Source of the DNA: Odontesthes bonariensis
Lineage: Eukaryota; Chordata; Actinopteri; Atheriniformes; Atherinopsidae
Length of the DNA: 64,000 nt
NCBI RefSeq assembly: GCF_027942865.1
Contig: NC_134529.1
Coordinates: forward strand, 20,066,467 to 20,130,466
Reading direction: 5' to 3'
Shown here: in pieces, positions 1-20,347 of the stretch
Layout of the letters: each line of letters opens with the position of its first letter
Numbering within the stretch: the first letter of the stretch is position 1
Position numbers and translations under genes: made by a program
The notes under the pieces: generated by a model
What the model saw: only the letters and a program-made list of their open reading frames with translations
Told to the model about the DNA's origin: nothing
Databases searched by the model: none

Positions 1-56
1 TTACTGCATGTTATCTGATATGCAGCCTACTTATGTATTTATTCCATGTGTTTCAG

Positions 57-1846
57 ATCCCTATGCCCACAATACAGAGAAGCAGATCGCTTTTCATCAG
101 GCCTTCATCCTGGTGATGAGACACGGGCCATACCTCACTCTGACTGCCTCGTTCCTCTTCATCACCGTCGCAATTCAGGTAAATGTATTTATGAGGCGCG
201 TCTCAGACGTGACACTCGTGCGTTACAGGAAGCGGAGCCGCTCATTGATCCTGACAGCGCGGGAAATCGCCGGCGCTCGATGTTGATTTGATGAGTGCAG
301 AGGAGCACCGACTGAAAGCTCCGCGCTTTAAAAGCGTGTTTTAGGTCTCGGGACTCCAGCAGAGCGAGTGCGTGGCGTGCGTCAGATTTGCTGCTGCGAT
401 TTGACACTTTTTTTGGATAATGGCAAGCTTTCCAACATTTGCAGCTTATCCGCTTCTGCATATTTTTCTTGAATCATCTCGGCTGGAGGTGTCAGCTGTC
501 ATCCGCGGGAGCCTCGGAGTGGGAATAGATCACAACAGAACACTTGTCAGCAGCTTCTCCAGTCACCTCATTTGGCACTCAGCACACCGAGCTGAGTGCC
601 CCCATCGACAGTGCTGAGTAAACATGGGTGAATATCTGAATGTGTAATCTCTGATTTCTGCAGCTCATACAGAGCAACTTTGTCCTCTTCTGCACCTACG
701 CCGCCGACCTGAAGGATCACTTCCAGAATATTGTGCTTACCATCCTTGTGAGTCACCACATTCTGCTCTCTTTAATGCTCAAAAGTGAATTTGTTCAGTA
801 TTAGTACATGCAATTTGCCCTTTTTAGAATTCTAATCCTGACCTGTTTACCACTTGTCCACACAGGTTTCCGCGGTGATAAGCATCCCATTGTGGCACTG
901 GTTTCTGCAGCGTTTCGGGAAGAAGACGGCAGCTTTTTGTGGTATCACAGTAAGTACATAGCTGTTGTTTTTGTTTTGGTGGCTCTTAAACGCTAAACCT
1001 GGAGCGCAGCGCCACCTGGTGGATGGATTCAGAAGTGTTTCGATCACAGAAAGGCATTGTAAGAATATCTCCACAGCATTAAGCAAAGCTCTGCTTTCTG
1101 CCGCTTTCTCTGCCCCTGTAGTGGATCATGCCCTTCACCATGATGCTCGTGCTCATCCCGGACGTGGCGGTGGCTTACGTCGTGGCTGTGTCCTCCGGGC
1201 TAAGCGTGGCTGCTTCGCTGCTGCTGCCATGGTGAGAAATGAGACACTTTCACCTGTCTGCGCAGTGGCCCTGCACTGCTGCGCCTTAGTAAACCAGAAT
1301 TCTGCGAGCAGTTATTTAGAGTCCCAAAAGGCCCCGTCCAATTACCCAGTTCATGCTACGGTCACGGAAGTGATGTCATCGTGAAGAATTAAGAGTAGGG
1401 CCTCTACTGTAAATCTTCCATACCATCACAGAGCTCCGACAACACCGGTGGTATCTTTACATCTGTTTTCCAGCCGTTCCTATGGCCGTCACCGCTCCTC
1501 ACCCATCTCCTGCTCCCGCCCTTTAAACCCAAATTATAGCCTCCCACGGGGGCATGTTTATTTTGGAAGGACCCGATTGTTTATCCTGTCTGTGGGCAAA
1601 GGCCGGCGGTTCCGCCCGCTGCTCATCATCTAATCGTGTTATTAGCTCTGTAATTTTAGCCCACCGGTACATCCGAGCTCTGCCGGCATCTTTACCCGGT
1701 AGGGCCAGAAAATTAAAGCAAAGTGGGAAGGTCCAAGAGACACGCGAGCTGAAAGTTTTTACCGTGTCGCAGAGTGAAGTCAGATAAACCTTTAAGATAA
1801 AGGTGGTACGGTTACAAAATCCAGTGGTGCACATTTACTTAAAACT

Positions 1847-1881
<35 letters not shown>

Positions 1882-4801
1882 TCTCCGTCTGCAATCCAGG
1901 TCCATGTTGCCTGATGTGGTAGATGACTTCAGACTGGCCAACCCTTACTCTAAAGGCCACGAAGCCATCTTCTACTCGTTCTATGTCTTCTTCACAAAGT
2001 TCGCTGCTGGCATCTCCCTCGGGGTGTCCACCCTCTGCCTGGAGTGAGTCTGTGTTACCTCGCACCCCCCCAGGATTCCCACACCGTGGGATGCTCCTTG
2101 CCATTGCGGATGGCACGGTGACAGACAGTGATTCCCATGCCAGGATCACGCCTGTTTTTAAAGCAGTGCTTCCTGAGGGCCTGAAGATCACCAACGCCCA
2201 TTACTGATTTCCCACCGTCTCCCTCGCACACAGATATATATATATTTATTAAGGCTGGGCAACGATTAAATTTTTTTATCTAATTAATCACATTATTTCC
2301 CTGATTAATCACAATTAATCGTATTTGTATGCAAAATCCAAAAATTCAAAAGTAAATGTACTGCCATATGAATGAAAGTGCCATAACATTTGTTGTGCAA
2401 ACACACTTTTAACATCAGCATTTTTATGTAGTTTTTATGTAGAAGCCTCGCTCCACTGTCCGTTTCCTTGAATGACTTACTGGTATCAATCGTGTGTTTT
2501 GCCTTTAAGTGATATTTTAGACTGGAACTCCTACGGTGATAAGACAATTCAGCTTGGCAGCGTTTACAGATGACTTTGGTTCCGCCGTCTGGAAGAATTG
2601 TAAAATGAAAATGGCCGAGTAAAAGTTCCGTACCCTTCTCCATGTTTGGTGGATCCGCCAATTACTTTCTTTTCCGGTTCCGCAATAACAGACTTTTACA
2701 ATAATAAAATAAATAATAAAACACGCGCAAATGCACGATAAAATATTTGTCGGCGTTAAATAATTAATGAGTTAACGCGATAATGATGAGTTAACTCGCC
2801 CAGCCCTAATACATATATAGAGTCTCTGAATTTTTTTATGATATTATGTAACGTAGGTGACGGAATATCCAAATTATTTTTTAAATTTCACAAAAGGAAC
2901 AGTATTCTTAAATTGCGCCTCGGTTTTTTCGCAGATAGTTGAAAAAACTGATACTTCCGAGAAACTCTGCCTCTCTAAGGTGCTCTTTTTATGCCCGGTC
3001 ACGTTACTGACCTTTTTGCTCAACAACATTTAGTGGATGAGCGATTTCATGTTGGCAATTGGTTGCAGTACTAAGTTGCACTGGCTGCAGCATATTCCTC
3101 CGGCTGTTTTTTTCCAACCCCTTTTTTTGAAGACGTGTTGCTGCCATAAGTTCAAGATGAGCCATTCATTTCTCATGAAAGAGTAAAATGTCTCACTTTC
3201 CACATTTGAATTCTTTCATGTTCAACTGTGAATCGTGCAGTTTTCTTGTAACCAGTTTCTTTTTTAAAAAAAGAATCTCTCCATCTTTGCGTGTGTAGGT
3301 TTGCGGGGTACGACACCGGCGCCTGCAAGCAGCCCGCTCCCGTCGTGTACACCCTGAAGCTGCTCATCGGCGCCGCCCCCGTGGCCTTCATCGTTACAGG
3401 ATTATTGATCCTTCTCCTGTATCCCATCAGCGAAGACGTGCGCCGCAGGAATAGGATCTGCCTGGAGGAGCTACGGTGTGTAGAAATCATTAACGGACAC
3501 CTGAGGGAAAAAACTCTAATCCTTCAGCTTCAGTGATCTTGCGCATCGAGCTTGGTTTACTTACTCGTCACAAACAGCTGCGTAGGACCCTCTGTGACCG
3601 TGGAGTACAGTACATGCCTCCGTGATGTAGATGTCGTAGTGGTACGAAGCAGCAGAAAATGTAAATACTGAAGTACAAATATCTCAGAAGTTCGCCCAAG
3701 TGCAGCACCTGAATACGTGTACTTACGGTAAATATGTGTAGTTTTGAGACCCTTTGAAGTTCTGAACATTTTGTCATGTTTCATACCGACTTTATATATT
3801 TCTTTATTTGTTTCCTCATTGTACCTCATTGACGGCGCAAATACAGCTTGCTGGAGTGTTTTGCCAATTTATCGAATGTAAAGGAAAAAAACAAAACCCC
3901 TTCACCTAACTCGGCCTCCCTTCTGCTTGGAAATAATTCTGCAAGGTCGGCACTCCTTTCCTTAGGAGAATACTCCAATTTCACTCAGCACAAACCCGTC
4001 ACATCGACCAGGATGGATGGGAACTGCACAATTGTTTTCACTTGCTTCTGGTTCTGCAGGGACTTTCACTGATCTCCTGAAGGCCCTCCTTTTTCGCTGG
4101 TGAATGACCTCTATCCCGGACTGAGACCCTTTGCCCTTTTTCACTCTGTATTTTCATGCATCTTTCGTTTCATTCCGACAAACCAGCCACATCCCTGTAG
4201 CAAAAAAAAAAAGAAAAAGACACCAGATCAGAATGACGCTGCCACGTCTCTGACCACCGTCCCTGTTGACTGCTCGGTGACCTTTACGCATGCAGTTTTT
4301 GAAAAGTGGCCAATTTGTTTCGTCTTTGTCTCATCAAATCAGAAAAAATTTGCTTGTAACAGCAGGTTGTGACTTGAGTTTTAGTATGGAATGGCGTAAC
4401 GGTCTGAATACACCAATGGCTGCAGGAACTCTGGATCACTGTGTCTGACCAAAGCTCCAGTAAAGCTTTGGAAGCATCTCAAACATCACCGATAGAAAGG
4501 AGCTCAGCTGCGTCGCACAAAGCGGCTGAAAACACACGTCACCGGAACATTAATTGAACAAAAAAACACCCCTGCAACCTGTTTTTGCTTTTTCATGATG
4601 GAAAAACTGTATGTAACATGATTGGAAAAAATGATTTTTTGGGGGGGGGGGGGGGGGGGGGTTGCGGGTCTGGAAACTCTGCCTATGTACTGTATTTACT
4701 TTCTAACACTCCCATGAATGTAGCACATCACTGACACTGATGTCTCTCGCAGGAAACAAAGCATTGGCTCCAGAACAGTGGAAGATTTGAGTAACGTGTG
4801 A
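57..4801 (+). CDS. mfsd2b: MFSD2-type lysolipid/sphingosine-1-phosphate transporter, C-terminal part (mfsd2b, 5' end outside window)
   Basis: Seven exons join in frame: 57-178, 664-747, 866-949, 1122-1231, 1900-2043, 3299-3475 and 4753-4801 (stop TGA). All have AG acceptors and GT donors with matching phases, giving 255 residues. The product is the C-terminal half of a 12-helix major facilitator transporter of the MFSD2 family. Family-typical stretches are [45 protein letters not shown] and the final helix [15 protein letters not shown], followed by a short cytosolic tail. MFSD2A carries lysophosphatidylcholine; MFSD2B exports sphingosine-1-phosphate from blood cells. From sequence alone MFSD2A and MFSD2B are hard to separate. 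I choose mfsd2b because wdcp and fkbp1b follow, as in human 2p23. The N-terminal helices and start codon lie before the window. Confidence 0.88.
1849..1878 (+). repeat. (GT)n microsatellite
   Basis: About 15 GT units stand some 20 bases upstream of the splice acceptor used by the mfsd2b exon at 1900, so they make up much of the polypyrimidine/branch region of that intron. Confidence 0.9.
2249..2808 (-). mobile_element. Non-autonomous hAT-like element keeping a BED zinc finger
   Basis: The ends are imperfect inverted repeats: AAGGCTGGGC on the left and GCCCAGCCCT on the right, each followed inward by AT-rich sequence with TTAA/GATTAA words. On the minus strand, 2305-2661 encodes about 118 residues starting [10 protein letters not shown]. 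They include a C-x2-C ... H-x4-H finger ([15 protein letters not shown], then LKYHLKAKH), as in the N-terminal BED domain of hAT transposases. The catalytic part is missing, so this is an internally deleted copy. It sits in the mfsd2b intron between exons 1900-2043 and 3299-3475, antisense to the gene. An exact 8-bp target duplication is not clear in the AT-rich flanks. Confidence 0.7.
4641..4661 (+). repeat. Poly-G tract in last mfsd2b intron
   Basis: An uninterrupted run of about 21 G lies roughly 90 bases upstream of the acceptor of the last mfsd2b exon (4753). In the pre-mRNA it is G-rich and could form a quadruplex. The true length may be uncertain because homopolymers are hard to sequence. 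Confidence 0.85.
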
Positions 4802-5082
4802 GCTGCATCTTGAATGGAGTGAATTCACAAAGCCACGGATTCCAGTGTTGCGGCTGGAAAGTTGTTCTTTAGTGTATATTACACTGGCAAATATTGAAAT
4901 TGTTATACTGTAAACATTTTTTGTTTCATTTCCACGTGTACTGTATAGTCATCTTGGAACTATAAACATATAAGAGTATCTAATTTATAGAGATGAATGT
5001 ATATCATTATTTTGCTGTGTTTAGCTCTACAACACTGTTGTTTATTTATGATACGCGATTACCAAGCGGTTGATATGAAATG

Positions 5083-5088
5083 AATAAA
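5083..5088 (+). terminator. Likely poly(A) signal of mfsd2b
   Basis: AATAAA lies 282 bases after the mfsd2b stop codon in AT-rich sequence with no competing ORF, followed by a T-run from about 5117. It is the first canonical hexamer downstream, so the 3' UTR is probably about 300 bases. cDNA ends were not available. Confidence 0.55.
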
Positions 5089-5551
5089 TGTTGTAGAGGT
5101 TGCTAGATTACACGTTTTTTTTTTTTACGTGTGAAAATTCAATATTCGAAGTGTGTGTTTCTTTGAAATTTCTGGCGATCAGAAGTAACACTCCCCAACA
5201 AGCACAGGACCATGAGAAGGGAGCTTCTGTTGAGTGTTGCGCCCCCCTGTGGTCAGATGGGTCAAAGGCGTCAAAAAGACAGGAGGGTGCACTATAAAGC
5301 AGAAAAAGTACTAAGAACAAGGTGTTTCAGGAGTAAATTCTGAATGTCACACGATGTGATGAAACCTAAACCAAAATGTTTACGTCATACTTTTGCCTCC
5401 GTTTGTCAGGACAACAAAGTCAGCGCTGTTGCTGGGGGGGGGGGGCCTCAAGGCGTCCTGCCTCGATGAAGAAGCAAAAAAAGAAAAATGCACATTTGTC
5501 AAAAACAAACAAAAAGAAAAAGAAGAAAAAAAACACGGCTCATTTCTCCAG

Positions 5552-5557
5552 TTTATT
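5552..5557 (-). terminator. Possible poly(A) signal of wdcp
   Basis: TTTATT on the plus strand reads AATAAA on the wdcp strand, about 855 bases past its stop. If used, the wdcp and mfsd2b transcripts converge and end within about 450 bases of each other without overlapping. Other A-rich variants exist nearer the stop, so the choice is tentative. Confidence 0.35.
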
Positions 5558-6411
5558 TCGATTTCATTTCGAAGCAGCAACGTTTACACATTACTACGAA
5601 GCGAGTTCGACGCAGGCCCAGCTTTGTGTTGGCGAGCACGACAAAAACAACGTGGTGCTACGTGGTGATGGCTAATGTGAACGTGGGCCGCTCCGTTGTT
5701 CTTTTTTTTTTTGGTGGTTGCATATTAATAAGGTCATACATGCCTTACAAGCGGCTCATGAAGCTTCTAACTTTGGGAGAAGCTTTTAGGTCCAACACGG
5801 TCCCATAACGGGGGAAGTCGCATTGAGAGTTTTAGTTGGGATAAAAATGCACCAACGATCAAATATCCAACCGATTAAATGCTGAAAAGATGTCAGTAAC
5901 TCAGTGCGTTGCAGTTTAATTTGGCAATTATAATGCCACCATTGATAAAAAATGTTTAATTTTCTATCAGTTATTTGACAATCGAAGGTTTATCCAGCTT
6001 CAACAAAGGTGTCTTAACACGTCAGACTTTAAAATACTTCAGCCAGACTTTTAAATGCCACCTCAGTCCGACTTAACTGTCTGGGATATAGTCAGAATTT
6101 GGGATTCTCTAAATATAAACTTCTCCCGAGCAGGTTATAATTTCAGCATTGGTTACCGTGGTGATCTATCCAGGTTAACTTTGACACTAACAACTCTGAC
6201 TTTAGGCTCAACGCGGTGTATGTTCACAGTACACCTCTTAGAATGGGGAGCCCTTGTGTGTTTTAATGAAAAAAATAAAAATCCGCCGCCGACTGGCTCA
6301 CGGCATCACCGCAGCTCCGCAAGTTCACGCTGCTTTTGCTCCGTCTGGGGTCGAATGCCTGAATCCGGTCAGATGTCACACGGTAACAGAGGAAAGTGGT
6401 TACAGTAGTTA

Positions 6412-9400
6412 CTATGTGGCTGTCTCTGTGCTTCTACTGGGACTTTGGCTGGGCGCTGGGCTGGGTGGGCAAGAGTTCTCCGGACTTCCAGGAGTCCGCA
6501 GGGTAGATTTCCTCTTCCCGTTCCGCACTGTGAGCTCCTCCTTGGGCTTAAATGTCAGAGGCACGAAGCCATCCGCGTCTGCCACGAGCACAATCCACAA
6601 CGGTCCTGTAAGAAAGGTAACAACTGTTCGTAAGAACAATAACATGTTGGATGTGTCTCACTTAAGGACAGCTCACAACAGCAACAAAACATCGTGTTAT
6701 AAAGAGTGGTAAGCTGCTTGTGCTCCAAAGCTTGTAATCTGACCTAGGCTCTTAATCACTTCCAATTATAGCTTAGGCACGTTAATGGAAGAACAATACC
6801 AGAGTAGGTTGATAACTGTAGTAAAATTGATATTCCTTATGGAAAAAAAGTGCATCCTGAGAGTGCAGCGAAAACCAGAATAGAAGGAAGGCGAGAAAAT
6901 ACAGAACTGGAATACTAAGTTGAATAACTCCAGCTGGGGGAAAGCACATTGTGCGTGCCTTTGAAAATCCACGTGTGTGGGGGGGGGGACGACCTACCTA
7001 CAGGACAACAGGGAGTTTCCTCGAATTGCTTTTCATTAATTAAACCTGCACACTCTGTCACATCGCAGTTAATCTTACATGCAACGAGAAGCAAAGGGCG
7101 CTTACAAAGGCGACTTTGATTCTGCTTCACAGCACAGACACGAGTGGAAAACCAATAGCACGCAGCAATTCAGCGATGATAGGGGTGCAGAGGCTACTGA
7201 TGCTACACTGCCTGCTTATTGCATCTGTCAGCCAGGTGTACTTTTCTGCACGTACCGTATATCATCTCCACAATGTTTAGGTTGAAGAGGTCTTGGAGGG
7301 CACGCAGACACAGCTTTCCTTCGCAGAGCAGCACCGGCCTCCTCTCATCTATGAAGACGTTTTCTGATAACTGCTTCTGCACGTGCACAAGGAACGGAAA
7401 TATGATGGAGAAGGAGGTCAGAGGCCGTCGCAGTAGTTTAACATGTCGACCTGAGATGTCTTCAGAGGTTTGTTTTGTTTTGTACCATTAGAGAAGGAGT
7501 GCATCTGTCCTGTCGTGCAATAACCGCTCGTGACAGAGACGGATGCCAAAGAGAAAAGGTTTAAAGAAGAACCTCTCCCTCACTAGCTTTAATTGCTATG
7601 CCCGCACAGTGCAGTAAATACAGTGTACATAAGCCTAAAAAAAAACAAAACACACATCACATGCACAGGGAATTGTGGTAGATAAAACTATACCTGACAT
7701 GTGACATTGACGTATGGAGGCTCGCTGGCATTAGGGTAGACACTCGGGGCCTTCTTGCCATTCTGCGTATGATCTCTGATTTCTGTCAGGCACTGCTGCA
7801 CATCTGCGAAGCGAGTAAAAAGCCTCTCCATACTGTGCACCAGGTGCTCCAGTGCACGCTCCTTGGATTGGCTGGACGTCCTTTCGGGCATAGGCGGCGT
7901 CAGTTCTGTGTGAATCTTCTCCGACGGTTCGAAGCGAGGGGAGCTGGCCCGACTGGATTCTCTGCTGACCTGGCTGGCCACCGCCAGGCTTGCCATTCGG
8001 TTGACATGGTCCATGTCAAAGTTCTCCGCTGTGATGGAGGAGGTACTGGACAGGGCTCGGTCTGATCGGTCGGAGAAGTCCACGGAGCTGGTGACAGGGC
8101 TGGGGTCGCTGCTCCTCACCTCCTCGACCAGCCTACGCCTGTTCCCTGGTGAACAAACTACTCCTCTGCCAGGCAACACCAAGTCTTTTATCCCTTGGCG
8201 CTCCCCGTCATCCTTTGACAGGTGCTCTGAGTGCCTCCTAATCCCTGCGCGCAAATTAGCAGAAGTCTCGTGGTTGTGAGCAGAGGGGGATGGCGGGATG
8301 GGTGTCCCTCCATCGTATATCAGCTCTTTGGCTATGAGACGGAGGACATATTTGTCCGTGTTGGAAGACGGGAGGAAGGCGGGGTCATTGGTCTTCTGCT
8401 TGCCCACCATCAGCAGCAGCACCTTGTCGCTGAGGAAGCAGACTCCTTTGGGCCTGTCGTTGTGCTGCAGGGAGATCTGCTGGATGTTCGGCATCGCAGA
8501 GGCTGTGATGCAGTACACAAGGACCATGTTGCATGTGTTGGAGGCCACTGCGACTGTGGAGGCACGCGGATCAAAAGCGACAATGTCAGGGACCAAAATC
8601 CCCGGGATGCTGACTTTGCGGGTGGTGGTGACCTTTCGTTCATAGGTAACCAGAACGAGGTGAGAACAGTCCTGGCCGGAGCCCGTCACAGTGTCCCGAC
8701 GACGCAAGTGGAAAAGGGGGCTGGGGTCCGAGCGGCGGTGCCTCGCCAGGAGGTGGGTAAGATCGAGAGGGCTTGAGCTGGGTATGTAAGATCTCTCCGA
8801 TTCAAGGGATCTCCTCCTCGAGTCTAAAACGCCGTCATCCTCCGACATGACCACGTGGGAGCTCTGCGGCTCCGTTTCTGTCAGCATGTCAAACGCGAGG
8901 CCGGAATTTAACCCACAAATCTTATCAAGCGGCAGCTCTGTTGCCACCGCTACCTGAGCCTCCCCCGTGGCCTCGATGGCACAGATGTAGCCCCCCACGT
9001 CAAAGATGGGGCAGAATGTGCAGGCCAACAGACTCTTCTGGATGTCATTCCAAATGAACGAATGAAGAGCGCTGCCGGTAGCCACCACCAAGCGTGTGCC
9101 ATCTTTAGTCCAACAAGCACAATGAATGATTCCACTGCCTTTGATGTCTGCTTTGATTCGCCTGTTGTCCACCCTGACGGAAAACAACACCGAAGTGTCT
9201 TTCTTCGTCAACACAGCCAGAATGTCTAATTTAGGATGCCAGACGCAGCCTTGGGAGAGCAAAGGGAATGGTTCACTCATCTCACAGGTCTGCGTGCACA
9301 GCAGCTTGTTCTGCTCGAGCGCACTGAGCTGCAGTTGCCACACGGTAACATGTTTCTTGTGCTGAACAGCCAGCAGGGCGGGAGAGTCCAAACAGCACAG

Positions 9401-9601
9401 CGGGCCCCAGAAGAGCCCCAAGACGTGCTCGAACTGCCCGATGACGTTGGTGTCCCCAAACTTCACCTCACCGTTGAGGAAGTAGAGAGCCGTCAGGCAG
9501 ACCTGCTTGCCGTCCGTCCACGCGATGCCATGCACAGGGTGGATGGCTTGGTGTAGAGTGTTGAGTCCCGTCCTAAGCAGCTTTGCCTTGCCAAGATCCA
9601 T
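6412..9601 (-). CDS. wdcp: WD repeat and coiled-coil containing protein WDCP (C2orf44)
   Basis: Three coding exons on the minus strand are 9601-7694 (636 codons), 7376-7256 and 6605-6412, with GT/AG borders and matching phases; the product is 740 residues (human protein about 720). The start MDLGKAKLLRTGLN matches the family start, and no upstream in-frame ATG fits better. Residues 1-420 hold degenerate WD repeats with family-typical segments (HPVHGIAWTDG, AVQHKKHVTVWQL, ATELPLDKICGLN, VSIPGILVPDIVAF). Then come a Ser/Pro-rich stretch, a coiled-coil-like segment (HLVHSMERLFTRFADVQQCL) and a conserved C-terminal tail (VLLCEGKLCL ... VADADGFVPLTF). Human WDCP is reported to bind the kinase HCK and was found fused to ALK in a tumour; its normal role is poorly known. 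It is head to head with fkbp1b and tail to tail with mfsd2b. Confidence 0.95.
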
Positions 9602-10197
9602 CCCAGCAGGAACGAAGAAGCTTGTTCAAAGAGAAAAAGGAGAAAAAACGTTTTCAAAAAGCCAGCATCAATGACAGACCTGTATCTGATATGAAGTAAG
9701 CTTGCACAAGAGTGGGTATTGCAACCTATGCAGATTAAGAATAGCACAAGCCTCTTCTGTCTCCTTCCAAGTACATGCTTTAATCCCCCCCACCTGCCTG
9801 AGCTGAGGCTGTGGTGACGAACACCTATAGCTGCTTAGGCCGGATGACCTTAACGAACCACTATTAGGCGCTAAAGGTATTAATTCTTTGTCGAGTTTGT
9901 TACCAAAGCATTTACTTTTTTAGAATTGGGGACTCCAGGTTGTCACCTTCACAAGAATAGATTGGCTTTCCCTGGGAGATTTAAATATCACTAGAAATAG
10001 AGATAAAGCTTTAAAATTAGAAGAGTAAGTATACACAGCTAAATATACATACGCGCAAGAATAAGTGAAACGCTTGAAGAACACTTGCATTTCCTAGTGA
10101 CAAGAAGAACCTATACTAGGTTGACATATATTTAGTTCTTAACAAATAAGTAAAAAAGAAACAACTAGATAAACATGGAATTCTAACTTGAACCTAC

Positions 10198-10300
10198 CTT
10201 AAACCACCTCAAGCATCTTATATAAAATCCGTGAAAAGCACGAAATGTGGGTTTTCCATCAATAACTTGCGTTTTACCGGTTAAAATGTGTCTCCAACGT
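10198..10300 (-). other. Candidate non-coding first exon of wdcp
   Basis: On the minus strand a strong donor, AAG|GTAGGT, ends an exon at 10198. A pyrimidine-rich tract before the wdcp ATG (about 9660-9624) ends in an AAG that could be the acceptor, giving a 5' UTR intron of about 570 bases. The right limit (transcription start) is only estimated from the promoter motifs just beyond it. Confidence 0.4.
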
Positions 10301-10700
10301 TCGTTCGGAAGTGACTCGGAAGCAAAACTAACTGACAATTTTGGTGCATCATGGGATATGTAGTTATATCATGACACTTTTGTTTTTACCTTATTTCGGC
10401 TTTATAAAGAAGTGTTTACGTCAACAGCTGGCTAAATTAAGATACTTAGTATGGGGTAAATGTTTACTGTGACAAACACCATTTTTAACCAGAGAAAGAA
10501 AATTAAACTGACATGACTGCACATCCGCTGTGTGGCGCACGTCTAAAGAAGACGTCTGTAATGTAATCGTAGTTCTCGACGCTGTATTTGGACGCTGTCT
10601 CGCGACAAAATCTTGGCTGTCTTACGGCCGGCTGGAGCTGCGGGTCGGTAGTGCTCGGTGAATGCATGGTTTCCATCGATAAAGCCCGACTTGTAGCCAC
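10300..10700. promoter_or_regulatory. Bidirectional promoter region of wdcp and fkbp1b
   Basis: The two genes start in opposite directions from this interval. It contains an ETS-type core CGGAAGTG at 10306-10313, a second CGGAAG at 10317-10322, and GCATCATGGGATATGTAGT at 10346-10364. The last is the reverse form of the ZNF143/Staf consensus ACTACAnnTCCCAnnATGC. No TATA box stands out. Such motif sets are typical of broadly expressed, divergent vertebrate promoters. The assignment rests on motif match and position only. Confidence 0.6.
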
Positions 10701-10770
10701 AACGGGAATATACTGTCTGTAGAAAGAGCTTTTTTTATGCTGTATAGCTCATCTTTTAAGCAGCGCAACC

Positions 10771-19283
<8,513 letters not shown>

Positions 19284-19880
19284 CGCCTGCGAGAAAAAAC
19301 GCGAAGGCCGAAGGTTAACGGGGGCCGCGTTTCTGCAGGGATACCGTACCCGGTTGCCACCGTCTCCCACCTATTTAGGTTTCTTTTTCAGTTCAGTATT
19401 TAAATGTGTCTTCTGCTGCTTTGTTGCCATCTTGTCATCACAGATTCTGCTAGAAGATATTCACATCACACAAGACTTTCCCACACAATTTTGTTTTCTG
19501 TTTGCTAGAAACGCTGTTTGTCGAGTTTCATTTCATTGTTGTGAGTTCTCTCAAGAGGAAACCTTTGGCCAGATGAAAATCAATAATACGTCACAATCAA
19601 AACATAAACTGCCTTACAATTTGAACAGCAGAGGAAGGGTACAAATGTGGAAGATTCAATATTTCTGCTCTGTACATTAACCGGGCATTATATACCACTG
19701 TCTGCATTGCCACTTTGATAAAGGCTTGTCCTGCTGAATGCTCTGAATGATGTTGCTGTCTAGTGTATTTTATAACCGTGATGCACATTTACTGCAAGTG
19801 TACTCAGTCTAATTTGATCAATGCTGTACAGCACTCTTGAAGAGCCATTACAACTATGACAGTTTACCGACCAACTCTTG

Positions 19881-19886
19881 AATAAA
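19881..19886 (+). terminator. Likely poly(A) signal of fkbp1b
   Basis: AATAAA stands about 600 bases after the fkbp1b stop, followed 30-50 bases later by GT-rich sequence (TTGTGTGCAATGTATGTGTG), a typical downstream element. From here to about 20200 I see no gene. Confidence 0.6.
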
Positions 19887-20204
19887 AATGGCATGTACTG
19901 TGTTGAGAAGTCTGCCTCTTGTGTGCAATGTATGTGTGATCGAGAGAAAGAATGATCTGTTATATCTTGCGTCTATATCGCCACCTACCGGATGCTTTAA
20001 TGATAGTACACAGAAGCCCACTGAGGTGTGAATGCTAAAATTCTGCTTGTAATCGACATTCTATCATGTATAACAACTAAGTAAACAAAGTAGGTTTACA
20101 TTGCTATTTGAGTGTACTAATATAGTTTGACATACCCTATTTGAGTTGTTGGCTATATTGCTAACGAAAGCAGGAATTTATTATCTCAAGAAGCTTGACT
20201 GCAT

Positions 20205-20347
20205 TTTTTTTACTTCCGGTGTGTTGGGTCAAAGTTGACGGTGCTTGACTCTCGCAAGCCATTGGCTGGTTGTCACTGTTATGAAACTTCATTGGACAAG
20301 AGAACACACGCCTTTCACCAACTCAAAGCAGTACAACAAACTACAAG
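20205..20347 (+). promoter_or_regulatory. mmut promoter and non-coding first exon (candidate)
   Basis: A strong donor CTACAAG|GTCAGT ends a candidate 5' UTR exon at 20347. The first coding exon of mmut is preceded by a good acceptor (TTCCTGCAG, ending 21669), so an upstream exon is required. Upstream of the donor are an ETS core ACTTCCGG at 20212-20219 and two ATTGG (inverted CCAAT) boxes at about 20262 and 20291. These suit a housekeeping mitochondrial-enzyme promoter. The transcription start is not defined. Confidence 0.5.

Noticed and set aside
965-1384. 139-codon ORF on the plus strand
   Set aside because: It overlaps the mfsd2b exon 1122-1231 in another frame and runs through splice sites on both sides.
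6254-6712. 152-codon ORF on the plus strand
   Set aside because: It is antisense to the last wdcp exon and its 3' UTR, with no recognisable domain.
8231-8776. 181-codon ORF on the plus strand
   Set aside because: It is antisense to the long wdcp exon and has no family resemblance; long open frames opposite GC-rich exons are common.
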